Source: Bemisia tabaci
Taxonomy: Eukaryota; Arthropoda; Insecta; Hemiptera; Aleyrodidae
DNA length: 64,000 bases
Assembly: GCF_918797505.1 (NCBI RefSeq)
Contig: NC_092801.1
Location: 14,198,001 to 14,262,000 of the forward strand
Reading direction: 5' to 3'
Below the pieces are notes generated by a model, which worked only from the letters and a program-made list of their open reading frames with translations, was not told where the DNA came from and did not search any database. Below are positions 1 to 10,650 of the stretch, in pieces. Every line of letters starts with the position of its first letter. Position 1 is the first letter of the stretch. The position numbers and the translations under genes were made by a program.

Positions 1-35
1 GCCATCGCACTTATTTGCAACCGCCGGCCGTCGGC

Positions 36-273
36 GCGCAGTGGATCGAGTCAACAGGAGAGCTCGGACAAATTTCGGAAACTTTTAACGCTTATGACTC
101 CGTTCATACAAAACTTTTAGGTTCTAAAAGTAGCTCCATTGATTTTATCCTAAATCTTGTCTTCCAGAGACACCCCTTGAAACCTAAATTGTGACGAAAT
201 AAACATCAACATTTACAGTTTTAGTCCAAAATGTTATGTCCGACCTCTCCAATCGAATCGATCCGCTGAGCGG
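36..273. repeat. Inverted-repeat element, GGATCGAGTCAA family
   Basis: The left end (CAGTGGATCGAGTCAA, then GAG..TCGGACAAA) is mirrored at the right end (TCCGACCTCTCC, then CGATCCGCTG). The interior carries no open frame. A second whole copy lies at 16930-17163, and half of a copy has become part of the tandem array at 61.7-63.2 kb. A target duplication is not clear because the left flank is close to the window edge. Confidence 0.6.
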
Positions 274-383
274 CGGAGCCTAAAGATTCTGGAAATTTAT
301 GATCATCAGGCATTAAAGCTAACTACGCGCGGATCATCAAATAAAGTATTGAAGAATTGGAATTATGTGTAGGCAGCCTCAAG

Positions 384-640
384 CTTCCGTGCTTGGGAAG
401 AATGTCGTATGAACATTCAGACTTGCCAAAACCCCCTCGAAGAAATATCAATTTTTTTTTAGAAAGTCGTGAATATTTTTTCTTGATATTTTCATACAAT
501 TTAGATTGGATTCTTAATGAGATTCTCTGAAAATTTTGAGGGGAAATATCCGCAAGTTTCCCTGAAAATTCTTGTTTTATCACAGGAGATTTGGCGACAT
601 TCATGAGCTCATGCTGTGTTTTTCCGCAACACTAGCCGTG
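384..640. mobile_element. Diverged CTGCCGTGC element
   Basis: A degraded member of the family best seen at 57064-57316. The left end reads CTTCCGTGCTTGG, then GTCGTATGAACATTC; the right end carries GGCGACATTCATGAGCTCATG and a decayed GCCGTG. It is about 255 bp and non-coding. Bases 641-1620 downstream are AT-rich, and I see no gene or recognisable repeat there. Confidence 0.5.
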
Positions 641-1623
641 TTGTTTCGTGTTGAATCTTGTAAATGAGAAAGTTTGAAATTGAGTAGGCTTTTTTGTCGG
701 ACATACGCTCGAACATGAAACTACTCGATTAAAACTTCTAGGCGTTATTAAGAATGCGGTAAGGAGGTGCGTTTCAGTACATTCCATTGGTGAAAGTAAA
801 ATATTTGCGTGAGGAATTTTTCGAAAATATGGATTAATAACCTGCCAATTCGATTTTGTTTTGGTTAGAATTTTAAAACAGCTCACAGCTCAATAGCTGT
901 GCGTATTGCATATCAAAAATATTGAAGGAAATTTGATTCTCCTTACGCTTACAGCGTAATCTACCTAATGTTTAAAATTTAAAATATAGCGAGCGCACCT
1001 ATATTATGAACCAGCAGGAAACCCATGTTACGCACACTGAAAACGCCCGGCATTCAGCAATCAGTGTAATTAGTGATCAGTAACAAATTTTGTTTCTGTA
1101 TTTTTATTTACTTTTTCAAAATTGTCGAGTCGCATTGGTTTGATAAAAATACAGAGATTAGTGGTATCAATCATAGAATTTTTCTTGTAATATTTGCGAA
1201 GTATTAAATAATAATTCAAAGGCCACTGTTTGTTAAAATCCTATAAATATTGGCGAAGCTCACGCATTTCAGTTTTTGCCAGGTGATTGCAGCCGTTCAC
1301 TGGGCTGGGAAGAGTGGAAGACCATTAAGACGTTTATATCATTCTCACTTATTAAACTTTATTGGTAAAGTTGTCACGTCACATTATTTTTAAAAATACT
1401 TTGAATTTCATCCAGGTATGGTATATGTTCTCCTGTTCTTACGATTTATGAGATATTTTGGGTTGTGGAGATGGGTCTATTGTGTATCACGTATGGTTGG
1501 GTTGTATATAGTAGTGTTATAAGGAAAGGGGGTTCAAAAATGCCAAAAAAATGTATAAAGTGCCGCCATAGAGACGGAGATTCTCAGACACCGCAAACGA
1601 TAAATGTGATTACGGACTTACGC

Positions 1624-1850
1624 CGTCAATATGCGCAATGCGAGAAGTATTCTTCTGACCTTGTAGGCGCTAATATGCGCCGCTCGCCGACCGCACCGTT
1701 TTGCGCAATGCGAGAAGTTTTCCTGCGGGCTTGTAGGCGCTAACATGCGCCTCTCGCCAACCGCACTGTTTGGCGCAATGCGCGAAGTATTCTTGCGATC
1801 TTATAGACGCTAATATGCGTCTCTGACCGCACTGTGTTCAGCGCAATTAT
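1624..1850. repeat. GCGCAATGCG minisatellite, about 3 units
   Basis: Three head-to-tail units of roughly 66 bp each contain GCGCAATGCGAGAAG..TTC, then CTTGTAGGCGCTAATATGCG and GACCGCAC. The third unit is decayed. The same unit recurs at 35040-35190, 55190-55410 (opposite strand), 33113-33188 (as a perfect palindrome) and about 39660-39725. The open frame across it follows from the period and is not treated as a gene. Confidence 0.8.
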
Positions 1851-2013
1851 TCAAACTTACTTTAAAATATTTACTTCAAAATTATTACGGAATTACGTTC
1901 TATAGTATGTTGAAAGAGGAAATGGTTATGGCAATTAGCATTCTTGAATCCTGAGGTGTCCATTTTCTAGTTCAGGTAGTGAAATGCTACAAATAATCCC
2001 AATAGCATTATAG

Positions 2014-2291
2014 CCAGGGTTGCAATTTTTCATGAAATTAAAATTTTGAAATTTCACGTGAAATATTTCATGAAATTTTAGAAATTCATAAAAAATATTG
2101 AAAAGCACCAGTTCCTTTTCATGTTTCGCAATATGTAAAGATTGTGCCTGTAGTTTATTTTTGTGTATTTGAGTGGGGGTTGCATACTCCAACCCGTGAA
2201 AAATATGAAATTTTTCACAGTCCGTGTTTCATGAAATATTTCACGTAAATATAGAATCTTTCATATTTTCCATTTCACGCCTGCAACCCCG
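2014..2291. mobile_element. hAT-like MITE, CAGGGTTGC ends
   Basis: The left end CAGGGTTGCAATTTTTCATG faces a right end TTTCACGCCTGCAACCCCG. The interior is made of repeated TTTCATGAAAT / TTTCACGTGAAA motifs. The flanks ATTATAGC and TCTATAGC resemble a decayed 8-bp target duplication (6 of 8 match), as expected for hAT transposition. It is non-coding. Confidence 0.55.
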
Positions 2292-2309
2292 TCTATAGCT
2301 GTACTAGCC

Positions 2310-2430
2310 GTTCTGAATGCGCTTCGCGTATCCGTCAGGTTTTGCCAAGGGGCTGCGCCCCCTGAACCCCCCGTTCACTCGCTACGCGCGTGACATTCGG
2401 CTCGCTCCGCGAGCCATTTTTCTGATTAGT
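2310..2430. other. GC-rich patch with GGGGCTGCGCCCC palindrome
   Basis: A 120-bp patch whose base composition differs sharply from its surroundings, with the hairpin-forming GGGGCTGCGCCCC at its centre and a second GGCTCGCTCCGCGAGCC palindrome. I cannot assign a function. Bases 2431-3080 following it hold AT-rich DNA in which I see nothing. Confidence 0.4.
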
Positions 2431-3084
2431 TGGACGTTTGATCACTATGCTGTATACATTTTGCAGACTCTCAAGGCAAAGAGGATTTTGTCGCAGAACC
2501 TTGATACCGGAGCGTGCCATCATTTGCACATTAATTTTGTGGAGATGAAGCAATGATGGGGATCAATCATTTATTCAAAAACGTATTTGACTGGTACGTC
2601 AGTCCCATCGGGTGGAGGAAAATGACAACCGTAGATCTCCTTCCGCGATTTGACTCGCTGAAGTAGCAAAAGTTCATCTTTACTTCCTAAGAAGATTATC
2701 GGTGGCGTAGGGGTCTAAAAACTGCTCAACGATAGTATAGTTCGAGTTCCGAATCGCAATGAGCCCACTCGTGTTTTTTTCTTATATTTTCATCGCATAT
2801 ATATTTCTCCGACGTTTTTGTTTTATTCTCTCTGATTGCATAAGTAATTGTATCCTCAAGTCATTTACTTTTCTTTTCATTTTTTCCTTTTTTGTAGCAT
2901 CTATGTCCACTTGCAATTATTATTTTAAAATAGCTTTCCCTAGTATACATTTGATGCTTCAAACGGATACAATTTGTTTTGATGACATTTCTGGCTGAAT
3001 CATGGGTTTTCTCAGGAAGGCAGCCTCTCGTCCCTCGCAGGCTCTATTGTTGCCAGATAATTTGCTTTTTCGACACTATTCCCG

Positions 3085-3530
3085 GTTCAAACCCATGTAA
3101 AATGTTCACATTTATCGCACGATCTAACAATCCCTCGAGTGAAATAGAAAAAGGTGGAATCGACTGAAAGTCTGAATCCTTCGAAGTTTATATTAATGAT
3201 GATGATGATGATGATGATGATGTAGGTTTGATTTCAAGATCTAGTAGAGAAAATGCGAAAAAACAGATAAGGATGAAAGTATGTTGATATATAAGAGAAC
3301 GCTAAGTGCGCAGAGTTTATTAAAATTTGTCCCTTTTTTTCTTTCTTTTTTTTTAAACGCACGTCATGATATGGTTTTGAAACATAATAACAGTTTCAGC
3401 ACTGTTTTCGGTTCAAACCCATGTAAAATTTTCACATTTATCGCACGATCTGGCAATCCCTCGAGTGATATAGAAAAAGGCGGAATCGTCTGGATGGTGG
3501 AATCCTTCGAAATTTATATCAATGATTTTG
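3085..3530. repeat. Direct duplication of ~110 bp plus (ATG)n
   Basis: The block beginning GTTCAAACCCATGTAAAAT at 3090 recurs at 3411, with matching ATTTATCGCACGATCT and TCCCTCGAGTGA segments, spaced about 325 bp apart. A (GAT)n microsatellite lies at about 3195-3223, just after the first copy. A weak third relative occurs near 38685. No coding evidence. Confidence 0.65.
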
Positions 3531-3663
3531 AAATCGTTCTCTCAAATTATGTAAATTGTGTGAGAGTGGAACATTTGTGTGTGAAAATTGTGTCAATTGT
3601 GCAATTTAGGGATGGAGTTGAGTTTCCTCGGCCAGGGAACGACGGTATCACCCTACCCCAGCA

Positions 3664-3975
3664 GCAGTGATCGCGATACATAGCGATTTTATCGGTTGAT
3701 TATCGCGATTATATCGGTGGCAATTTATCGCAATATTATCGAATGAAATATTGCGATTTATGGGGATTAAATCGCTATGCATCGCACTTTTTTGCTCGAT
3801 AAAATCGAGATTAAATTGCCACAGATCGCGATTTTTGTTTCGATAATATCGCGATAAATTGCTGGGCAATAAAATCGCGATTATATTGCAACAAGATCGA
3901 GATAATCGCCCAGATGTTGATGATCCTAGCGATATAATCGCCGATAAAATCGCAATATATCGCGATTTTTCCGTT
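3664..3975. repeat. Degenerate ATCGCGAT-rich block
   Basis: About 310 bp built from imperfect iterations of the self-complementary word ATCGCGAT and its variants (TTATCGCGAT, AAATCGCGAT, ATAATCGC), in both orientations. No strict period is visible. It stops sharply at the GC-rich block that follows. It is non-coding. Confidence 0.7.
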
Positions 3976-4005
3976 AAAAAATGCTACTTGGGAGCGTGTG
4001 ATGTC

Positions 4006-4313
4006 ACCTCGCAGCCGGCGACGAATACCGGCGGTCAGCGCTCCGTGACGTGGCGGCGGCGGTTACGAGGAGCGGCTTCCGGGCAGCCTTGCCGGTCACC
4101 GCACCGCTCCCGACTCTCGGGACCGGTTTCACTGACCCGGGAGATCCGACCCACCGGTTCACACACGATCCCGGTTCCCGAGCCCTTCCCCTCCCCCGCC
4201 GACGCCCGACGCCACTTTCTCTGACGCGCCGCGACGCCACCGACGCGGGACGCGGGAAGGTCGAGGCCACCGCGGATTCGCGGAATCGTCCAGCAATCGT
4301 GAGAGTCGGCATC
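4006..4313. other. Isolated GC-rich block
   Basis: A compact, strongly GC-rich stretch (many CG dinucleotides, GGCGGCGGCGG, CCTCCCCCGCCGACGCCC) within AT-rich DNA. It is open in several frames on both strands, as expected for low-stop GC-rich sequence, so I do not call a gene. It could be a displaced CpG-rich promoter or first exon, or foreign DNA. Confidence 0.45.
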
Positions 4314-4323
4314 TAGGTGCAAT

Positions 4324-4635
4324 TAGAGTCCCTTTATACTGAGAGGCAAGACAATTTGAATCCATTTCTGATTGGTTCCCGTATTTTAAGCCTCCACAGT
4401 GTCACAAACGGGAATAAAGATTCCATTTTCACCACTTGCAAAGATTATAATCTGAAATGGACTAGGGAATTACGGGTTCGGCAAGGAACAAACGGAATGA
4501 GAGGGGGAACGGAGAAAGGCATTTGAGAATGGGCCGATCAAAGATTACGAAAAACGTTCAATTTCTGTAATCTTTATTCCCGTTTGTGACATCCATGAGC
4601 CGAATTGTCTTGACTCTCAGTATAAAGGGACTCTA
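4324..4635. mobile_element. hAT-like MITE, TAGAGTCCC ends, copy 1
   Basis: A 312-bp non-coding element with terminal inverted repeats TAGAGTCCCTTTATACTGAG. It is flanked by a perfect 8-bp target duplication GGTGCAAT (4316-4323 and 4636-4643). The second copy at 24778-25089 has exactly the same length and its own 8-bp duplication. The 8-bp duplication and the TAGAG-type end fit the hAT superfamily; the transposase source is not in the window. Confidence 0.85.
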
Positions 4636-4644
4636 GGTGCAATA

Positions 4645-4897
4645 TTGCCGTGCCAAGGAAAAACGTCGTATGGACCCTCAGGCGATGCCACACTTCCTTT
4701 CGTAAATCATGAATATTCGGGAAAATCTGTAAATATTTTTCATCCGATTCTTCAGATAATTTTGTTCGTAATTTCACCTGAAATTCCTGAAAATTCAAAG
4801 GAAAAATATTTATAACTTTCTTCAAAAATAAATATATTCTGAGGAGAAATTTGGCAACTTTAGAATGTTCATACGGCGTTTTTCCTAAGCACGGCAG
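4645..4897. mobile_element. CTGCCGTGC element
   Basis: Ends TTGCCGTGCCAAGGAAAAAC and GTTTTTCCTAAGCACGGCAG, with AATA on both sides (4641-4644 and 4898-4901) as a 4-bp target duplication. It abuts the hAT-like element on its left. A stray CTGCCGTGC end follows at 4903. Non-coding. Confidence 0.75.
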
Positions 4898-4938
4898 AAT
4901 ACTGCCGTGCAGAGGAAGAGCGTCGTAAAAACTGACGT

Positions 4939-4985
4939 TTGCGCAAAAACTGACGATTTACGGTAAATCGTCAGTTTTTGCGCAA
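4939..4985. repeat. Perfect 47-bp hairpin
   Basis: Two perfect 23-nt arms (TTGCGCAAAAACTGACGATT..) separated by one base. A further half-copy (AAAAACTGACGTTTGCGC) precedes it. It is not part of any other repeat I recognise here. Confidence 0.85.
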
Positions 4986-5009
4986 CGAATTCTGGCTACG
5001 ATTGACATA

Positions 5010-6207
5010 CAGGGTGTCCCAAAAGTCCCTTCCACCCCCTCTAAAATTTTACCTAATTGATATTTTGAAACGAAACTTTGGGGATGCTCATCGATCAATG
5101 TTAGCTACTTTTGGGGCCCCCCAAAATGTTCAGACCCCCCCGTGGGGAGGGGCTGCGGACCCCAACTTTTTTTTTCAAATTGCAACCCCTATCTTGTGAT
5201 ACCTCATTCGAAAGAGCATAAAAAACTAAGAATTTTGGCGCAAACCGCAGATAAATATCTTAATTTTTGACCGAGTTATGATAGGTCAAAGGTCAAATTT
5301 GACCTATTTTCAAAAAATCATAACTTCGGTTCAAATTATCGTAATGAAAAAAATGAAACGGGAAAATTTACCAAATTGTAAGCACTTTTATGTAAAAATC
5401 ACAAAAATTACTTAAAACTAATTTTAAGGGGGGTTTCGGACCCCCAAATACGTAAATTCAAAGTTCATTAAATTTTCCCGCGAAATAAGCCAATTTCCCC
5501 CAGATTTGCCTCCACGTTAGTTCAGTAAGGTCAAAATCAGTTCAACATTACGTTGGCAAGTCCCAAAATTTCGGAAAAAGTTTAAAAAAACGAAATTTAA
5601 GGTGATTAAATTTGACCGTTTAATTTTTTTTTTTACTTTGCTCGAAATTTGGGGACTTGCCAACGTAATTTTGAACTGATTTTGATCTTACTGAACTAAT
5701 GTGGAGGCAAATCTGGGGGAAATTGGCTTATTTCGCGGGAAAATTTAATGACCTTTGAATTTACGTATTTGGGGGTCCGAAACCCCCCTTAAAATTAGTT
5801 TGAAGTAATTTCTGTGATTTTTACTTAAAAGTGCTTACAATTTGGTAAATTTTCCCGTTTCATTTTTTTCATTACAATAATTTGAACCGGAGTTATGATT
5901 TTTTGAAAATAGGTCAAATTTGACCTTTGACCTATCATAACTCGGTCAAAAATTAAGATATTGATCTGCGGTTTGCGCCAAAATTCTTAGCTTTTTATGC
6001 TCTTTCGAATGAAGTATCACAAGATAGGGGTTGCTATTTGAAAAAAAAAAGTTGGGGTCCGCAGCCCCTCCCCACGGGGGGGCCCGAAAATTTTGGAGAG
6101 CCCCAAAAGTAGCTAACATTGATCGATGAACATCCCCAAAGTTTCGTTTCAAAATATCAATTAGGTAAAATTTTAGAGGGGGTGGAAGGGACTTTTGGGA
6201 CACCCTG
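5010..6207. mobile_element. 1.2-kb foldback element, CAGGGTGTCCC ends
   Basis: Two ~560-bp arms that are near-perfect reverse complements (about 5010-5572 and 5648-6207) flank an AT-rich loop. The outer ends are CAGGGTGTCCCAAAAGTCCC on both sides, with TA flanking each end (5008-5009, 6208-6209). No transposase frame is present; short frames at 4978-5199 and 5946-6203 are the same arm read on opposite strands. Partial relatives of the end motif occur at about 21834 and 28170. Confidence 0.85.
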
Positions 6208-6338
6208 TATAGTGAGCATGGTTTGAACAGTTTTCGACCCAGCCTGACAAAAAGCGCTTTTTTGGAAATTTCGCCCTCAGTGCCTAAGATTTCTATTCCC
6301 GTGGACAGTTATAAACACGGAAAAAATGTTGATCAATA

Positions 6339-6590
6339 CTGCCGTGCTGAGGAAGAACGCCGTATGAACATTCGAGAGTTGCCAAATTTATTCGAATAAA
6401 TTATGTATTTGTGAAAAAAGTTTTGCACAGTTTTCCTTGAAATTAAGATATTTTAAATTAAATCGCGAACAAAATTTCCTGAAAATTTTGGAAAAAAATG
6501 TTCACAATTTTCCATTAAATTTCACTTTCATTGAAAGAATTATGGCAACATCTGAAAGCTCATATTACGCTTTTCCTTTTAGCATGACAG
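6339..6590. mobile_element. CTGCCGTGC element
   Basis: The left end CTGCCGTGCTGAGGAAGAAC is intact; the right end (CTTTTAGCATGACAG) is diverged. The flanks AATA and AATT are consistent with a decayed 4-bp target duplication. About 250 bp, non-coding. Confidence 0.7.
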
Positions 6591-6770
6591 AATTGTTAGT
6601 TCGCTACCCGTAGACTCCAATTCGGGCTGAACCGGTACCTACTCAAAATTTAGGCGATGGCATTTGACCTACCTCTGTGGGCATGAGCGCATGAAACCAT
6701 TTTTGTCGGGGATAGTCATTGAGTCGGTCATATTGAGACATGATGCAAATTATACATACATATCAAGCCG

Positions 6771-7778
6771 CTAACTCAGCGCACTAGAGCGCTCTGCGAC
6801 TCCAAATCGCCATCGGAATCGATCCTCCCACAAATCATCGGGCATATTACACCGTCTGATCTCCCCCTCCACTCCCTCCCGCCAACCTTTTACTGGACGT
6901 CCACGCCGCCTTCTTCCGGGAGGAACCCAATCAAATACCTTTCTGGGCAACCTACTATCTGCCATTCTCCGCACGTGTCCATACCAAACCAGCTGCCTGG
7001 TTTTGATATCGTGGACAATATCTTCCTCAACTCCCATTATCTCACGCACTCGTTCATTACGAACGCGCTCTCTCCGCGAGATCCCTGCAGACCTTCGCCA
7101 AAAGTCCATTTCGGTTGCCCGTAAGATATCCTCAGATCTTTTCTTCGATTGCCAGACCTCACTCTCGTACGTAATTATGCTCTTCACGATGGCGCTGTAA
7201 ATTCTCCGTTTATTTTCCTTCGAGATTCTCTGATCCCAGAGAACCCCGTTTAACATCGCGATGGCTTTTCTTCCTTGCAAATTACGTTCTCTGATGGCCC
7301 GATCAAACTTCCCATCTTGGGTCAGCCATACTCCAAGGTATTTATACTCTTCACATCCGTCGATGTGCCGGCCATCCTCCAACTCTATACCTTGCTGATC
7401 ACCACCAATAACCAATTTTTCAGTTTTGGAGACACTAACATCAAGGCCCCATAATCGATATTCCTCCACTAACTTGCGTGTCATGTAATCTGCATCTTCT
7501 TCGTCTTGCGCCACCACCACTTGATCATCAGCAAAGCAAAGAGTATAGAGTGTGCCACCATCTTCCAACGGGACGCCCATATTTGCACATTTCCTCTTCC
7601 ATTCTTTCAATGCGGTTTCCAGATAAACTTTAAACAAGGTTGGCGACAGGCAACATCCTTGTTTTAATCCCTTAGTCACAAAAAATCCGGGGGATAAGCC
7701 CCCGTGTGATTTAATCCTAGCATACGTCCCATTATAAAATTCCTTAATAGCATTCACCAACCCCCCACTAAAACCACT
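6771..7778 (-). pseudogene. Reverse transcriptase C-terminal part (sense segment)
   Basis: About 335 uninterrupted codons encoding the second half of a non-LTR reverse transcriptase. Visible landmarks are motif B (GLKQGCCLSPTLF), the catalytic FADD of motif C (near 7525-7536), the KTEK motif D, YLGVWLTQDG, and a C-terminal block with WYGHVRRM, PPGRRRRGRP and DLWEDR. The translation aligns along its length with the copy at 11138-12622. It has no native start: the upstream half is inverted at 7790-7961 and the rest is absent, so it cannot make an active enzyme. The frame still lacks stops, so the insertion is fairly young. Confidence 0.9.
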
Positions 7779-7789
7779 TCAGCAAGCCG

Positions 7790-7961
7790 GAGCAAGCCGG
7801 TTTCAGAGCAGGGAGATCAACGATCGATCATTTATTTACCATCACCCAAGTGATCGAAAAGAAAATGATGGTGGGCCAGGGGTTGCATTTGGTGTTTGTG
7901 GACCTGCAGAAAGCCTACGATAGTGTGCCGTTAGTGAAACTTTGGGAAGCCTCGAACAAAA
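7790..7961 (+). pseudogene. Inverted 5' segment of the same reverse transcriptase
   Basis: About 57 codons on the plus strand read EQAGFRAGRSTIDHLF, then the motif-A aspartate region (FVDLQKAYDSVP), then VKLWEA. They correspond to the part that directly precedes the sense segment in the protein. The block is truncated on both sides by the internal junction and by the target duplication. It was deposited antisense to its own 3' half during insertion. Confidence 0.88.
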
Positions 7962-7978
7962 ATGATGCAAATTATTCC

Positions 7979-8526
7979 AATGAACCACTAGACAAGGTAC
8001 GAATTTCAGCATTCTGATACATGTTTCTTTATCAAAATTGCACGTAAAACACGATACGCACAACGAAAATTACCAAAATCAACTCCTGACGAAGATATTT
8101 CATGATTTTTGATGCGTAAATTCAAACCACCCGCTCATGAAAACTCAATGCTCTGCGTGATTCACATCGCGCGCTAAATGTTTATCATGACAGTCTCTGC
8201 GATGTAAAAATCCTCAACTTCAATCTTGACTATTTGGCTCAGCTATAGCAAATTACTAATAGTTTGAACAACACATGGTGGAAAATGAACATTGCTCGAT
8301 TGAGAAGCTTGCTGAAACCGTTGTAGTGCGCGATTTGACTCACGTAGAGCTTTGAGTTTCTTGTGAGCGGGCAGTTCAAATTCCTCGTGACCAATGTGAA
8401 ATAAAAACGTCTTCGTTAGGAGTTGATTTCGGTAATTTTCGTAGTGTGAATCGGGTTCTACGTGAAATTCTGGTTAAGAAACATGTATCAGAATGCTTAA
8501 ATTCGTACCTTGTCTAGTGGTCCATT
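7979..8526. mobile_element. ~550-bp inverted-repeat element, GGACCACTAGACAAGG ends
   Basis: The left end GAACCACTAGACAAGGTACG is mirrored by CGTACCTTGTCTAGTGGTCC on the right. The inversion extends inward through CAGCATTCTGATACATGTTT. A second copy lies at 29944-30507 and a loose end at about 28847-28862. Non-coding. It directly abuts the twin-primed retrotransposon. The following ~1 kb (8527-9556) contains AT-rich DNA in which I recognise nothing. Confidence 0.75.
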
Positions 8527-9556
8527 CAAATTGACAACCACGCTTCAGTTACTCATTTGCTATCCTGACCGTGCAAAAAACGACGGTCGCGAATTTTTCT
8601 TCACACTGCATCATTACGTCAGTTAGTTCCGGTGTTCCTCGAGATGTCTTCATGAGGAGTTCGGTCGTGCCTCTGGTTGGCTCCGGGGCTGTAATTTGAG
8701 GCAATTAACTGTGAATGCACGCTACACCCACCGACCAGAAAAAGAGATTTGAATAATGGGCCGTTGGACAGGGTGAAAATTACAGCACAAATATACATGT
8801 TTTCTCCTCATAATTCCGTGCCAAATATATCGATGCTCGATGGAAAGAACGCGAATGGAACGGAGATGTAAGAGCTCCCTAACAGTATACCAAAAAATAA
8901 TTTTATTTTATACAAATGTTTTATTTTGATATTGAAGTCACAAAAAATGAAGGCCCGAAGATTTTTTTGGCCTTGCTCTCTCCAAAAAGTAGCGGAGAAT
9001 CAGAAAACGACTTGAGTACCTATTCTCAATTCTTGTAAACATGTTGTAAATATTGAATTATGTTTCTTATCTTTGGTAATAAAAATTAATAGTTTAAATG
9101 GTCGGATTAAACCGCCTAACCGTCTCTAATTGTTTTATGTGTTGAGCAAGAGACTGAGCAGCACTGAAACTTGAATGTGAACATGTTCTAAAAATAAAAT
9201 AATTCTCTGTTGAAAAAATAAATCATGAGTGAAAGTTAGGCAAAAATGCAGTTAGTCTGATTTTAGTCAAAGTCGTTAGTAACATTTTATCAAAAACCCC
9301 ACTTTTTAATAACGAAGATATTAAAAAATATTTAATAATTAAGTGTGTATGAATTTCGAAAACCATATTAGAAATTGTTTTAAAAATGATAACCACGCAT
9401 TTTAAAATCGATGCTTTTAACAATAACGTATCCCAAGAACTTTTTGAGTGTTTTAGATTTCCCCCCATTATTAAAAAAAAAAAAGAAAAAAAAACACCCA
9501 TCAAACATTTCATCCGTTTTCAAAGATATGTTAAAACCATCTTTAAATCGTCATTG

Positions 9557-9783
9557 CACTGGAAAAAAAACACATTGGATCTAGAGTCCAGACTCTTGAA
9601 AACATTGATAAGAAAAAATACTCTTGATTCAATCAGATTTAAGCTTAAATCAAAAGGAAATCCGCTCAAATTAAAAGGCTTGGTTCTTGATTTAAGCAAA
9701 AATCCGATTGAATCAAGAGTATTTTTTCTTGTCAATGTTTTCAAGAGTCTGGAGTCTAGATCCAATGTGTTTTTTTTCCAGTG
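9557..9783. mobile_element. Palindromic CACTGG MITE, copy 1
   Basis: A 227-bp palindrome. The ends are CACTGGAAAA..CATTGG and CCAATG..TTTTCCAGTG, followed inward on both sides by ATCTAGAGTCCAGACTCTT-type sequence and AATACTCTTGATTCAATC. Target duplication TG (9555-9556, 9784-9785). Both strands read open by symmetry, which explains the apparent frames; no protein is implied. Confidence 0.9.
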
Positions 9784-10504
9784 TGTGCTACAAAACCCGA
9801 TACGTGAGAACGGAGCCATTCATATTCAGCATGAAATTGAACAGAGCTCTCGCGTGTAGCGAGGACTTTCGATTAACGTAATGAACTATACCTTGAGACT
9901 TTTCGTGGAAATGCGAATGTACAGCTGATTTTTTTTCCTCCAAAATGCAAAAAACCCTGCCGCAAGCGGCAGAGTTTTTCCGTGGGGTTGCCGGCAAGTA
10001 CGGGACGGTTCTTTTTGTAGTCCGCGCATTTACCGCGGCATGAGTGTATTTTCCGAAGAGCAGTGTCACATTGGGGAATAAAATCATTTACCCTACCCTT
10101 CTTACCACAGATATGTTTCAAGAAACAGTTCCCCTTGGCTGCGCAACTCCTACCCCCCCCCCCCCTCACCCGTAAAAACGGTAAATTGCCACTATTACGG
10201 AACGCGTCGGCCGATTTTGCTGAAATTCAATAGGAAACCAGTCTTAGTAGATATCTAACTACCATCAAAATTTCAGCTCAAAATATTCATTTTTACTCGA
10301 GTTATCGCGTGGACAAAATTAAACCTCCCCCCGCTTTGACCCCTCGCTGTGCGAAAAGTGATTAACGTATTCCGATTTTTTCTTCACAGTTTGAAAGTAC
10401 TCTTAAGGGACTATAAACCCCAGAAGTTTCGTTTCAAGAAACTTAAAAATTAACTGCCTCTCAACGCTCTGAAAACTGAAAAATCCTCACGCTGGCTGAA
10501 ATAC

Positions 10505-10650
10505 ATCCATACATACATACATACATACAGTTGCTGAATGTCTCAAAATTATAATAACTAACTAACTACATACATACATACATACAGTTAGTTATTAGTT
10601 AGTTATTATAATTCTAAGACATTCAGTTAGTTAGTTAGTTATATATATTT
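10505..10650. repeat. Palindromic microsatellite cluster (ACAT)n/(TTAG)n
   Basis: Runs of CATA/CATACATA at 10507-10530 and 10563-10587 alternate with TTAG/ACTA runs, arranged so that CTGAATGTCT..AATTATAATAACTAA on the left is mirrored by TTATTATAATTCTAAGACATTCAG on the right. The 9784-10500 stretch before it has a poly-C tract at about 10154-10166, and I see nothing else there. Confidence 0.75.

Larger units (their letters stand above)
6754..7961 (-). mobile_element. Twin-primed, 5'-truncated RTE-like non-LTR retrotransposon
   Basis: A 1208-bp insertion bracketed by a perfect 14-bp target duplication, ATGATGCAAATTAT (6740-6753 and 7962-7975). The 3' part (about 6754-7789) is in sense on the minus strand. 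The 5' part (about 7790-7961) is inverted. In the encoded protein the inverted piece ends at LWEA and the sense piece resumes a few residues later, so together they cover one continuous stretch of reverse transcriptase. This is the hallmark of twin priming. The 3' tail is a very short TATGTATGT-type repeat instead of poly(A), which suggests an RTE-type element (inference). The endonuclease half was never copied. A 10-bp duplication (AGCAAGCCGG) sits at the internal junction. Confidence 0.9.

Noticed and set aside
2317..2430. Bacterial DNA insertion
   Set aside because: GC-rich palindromic words are suggestive, but 120 bp without a coding match is too little evidence.
4004..4365. Arg/Pro-rich proteins in the GC-rich block
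   Set aside because: Five overlapping frames on both strands are open at once, as expected in GC-rich DNA with few stops.
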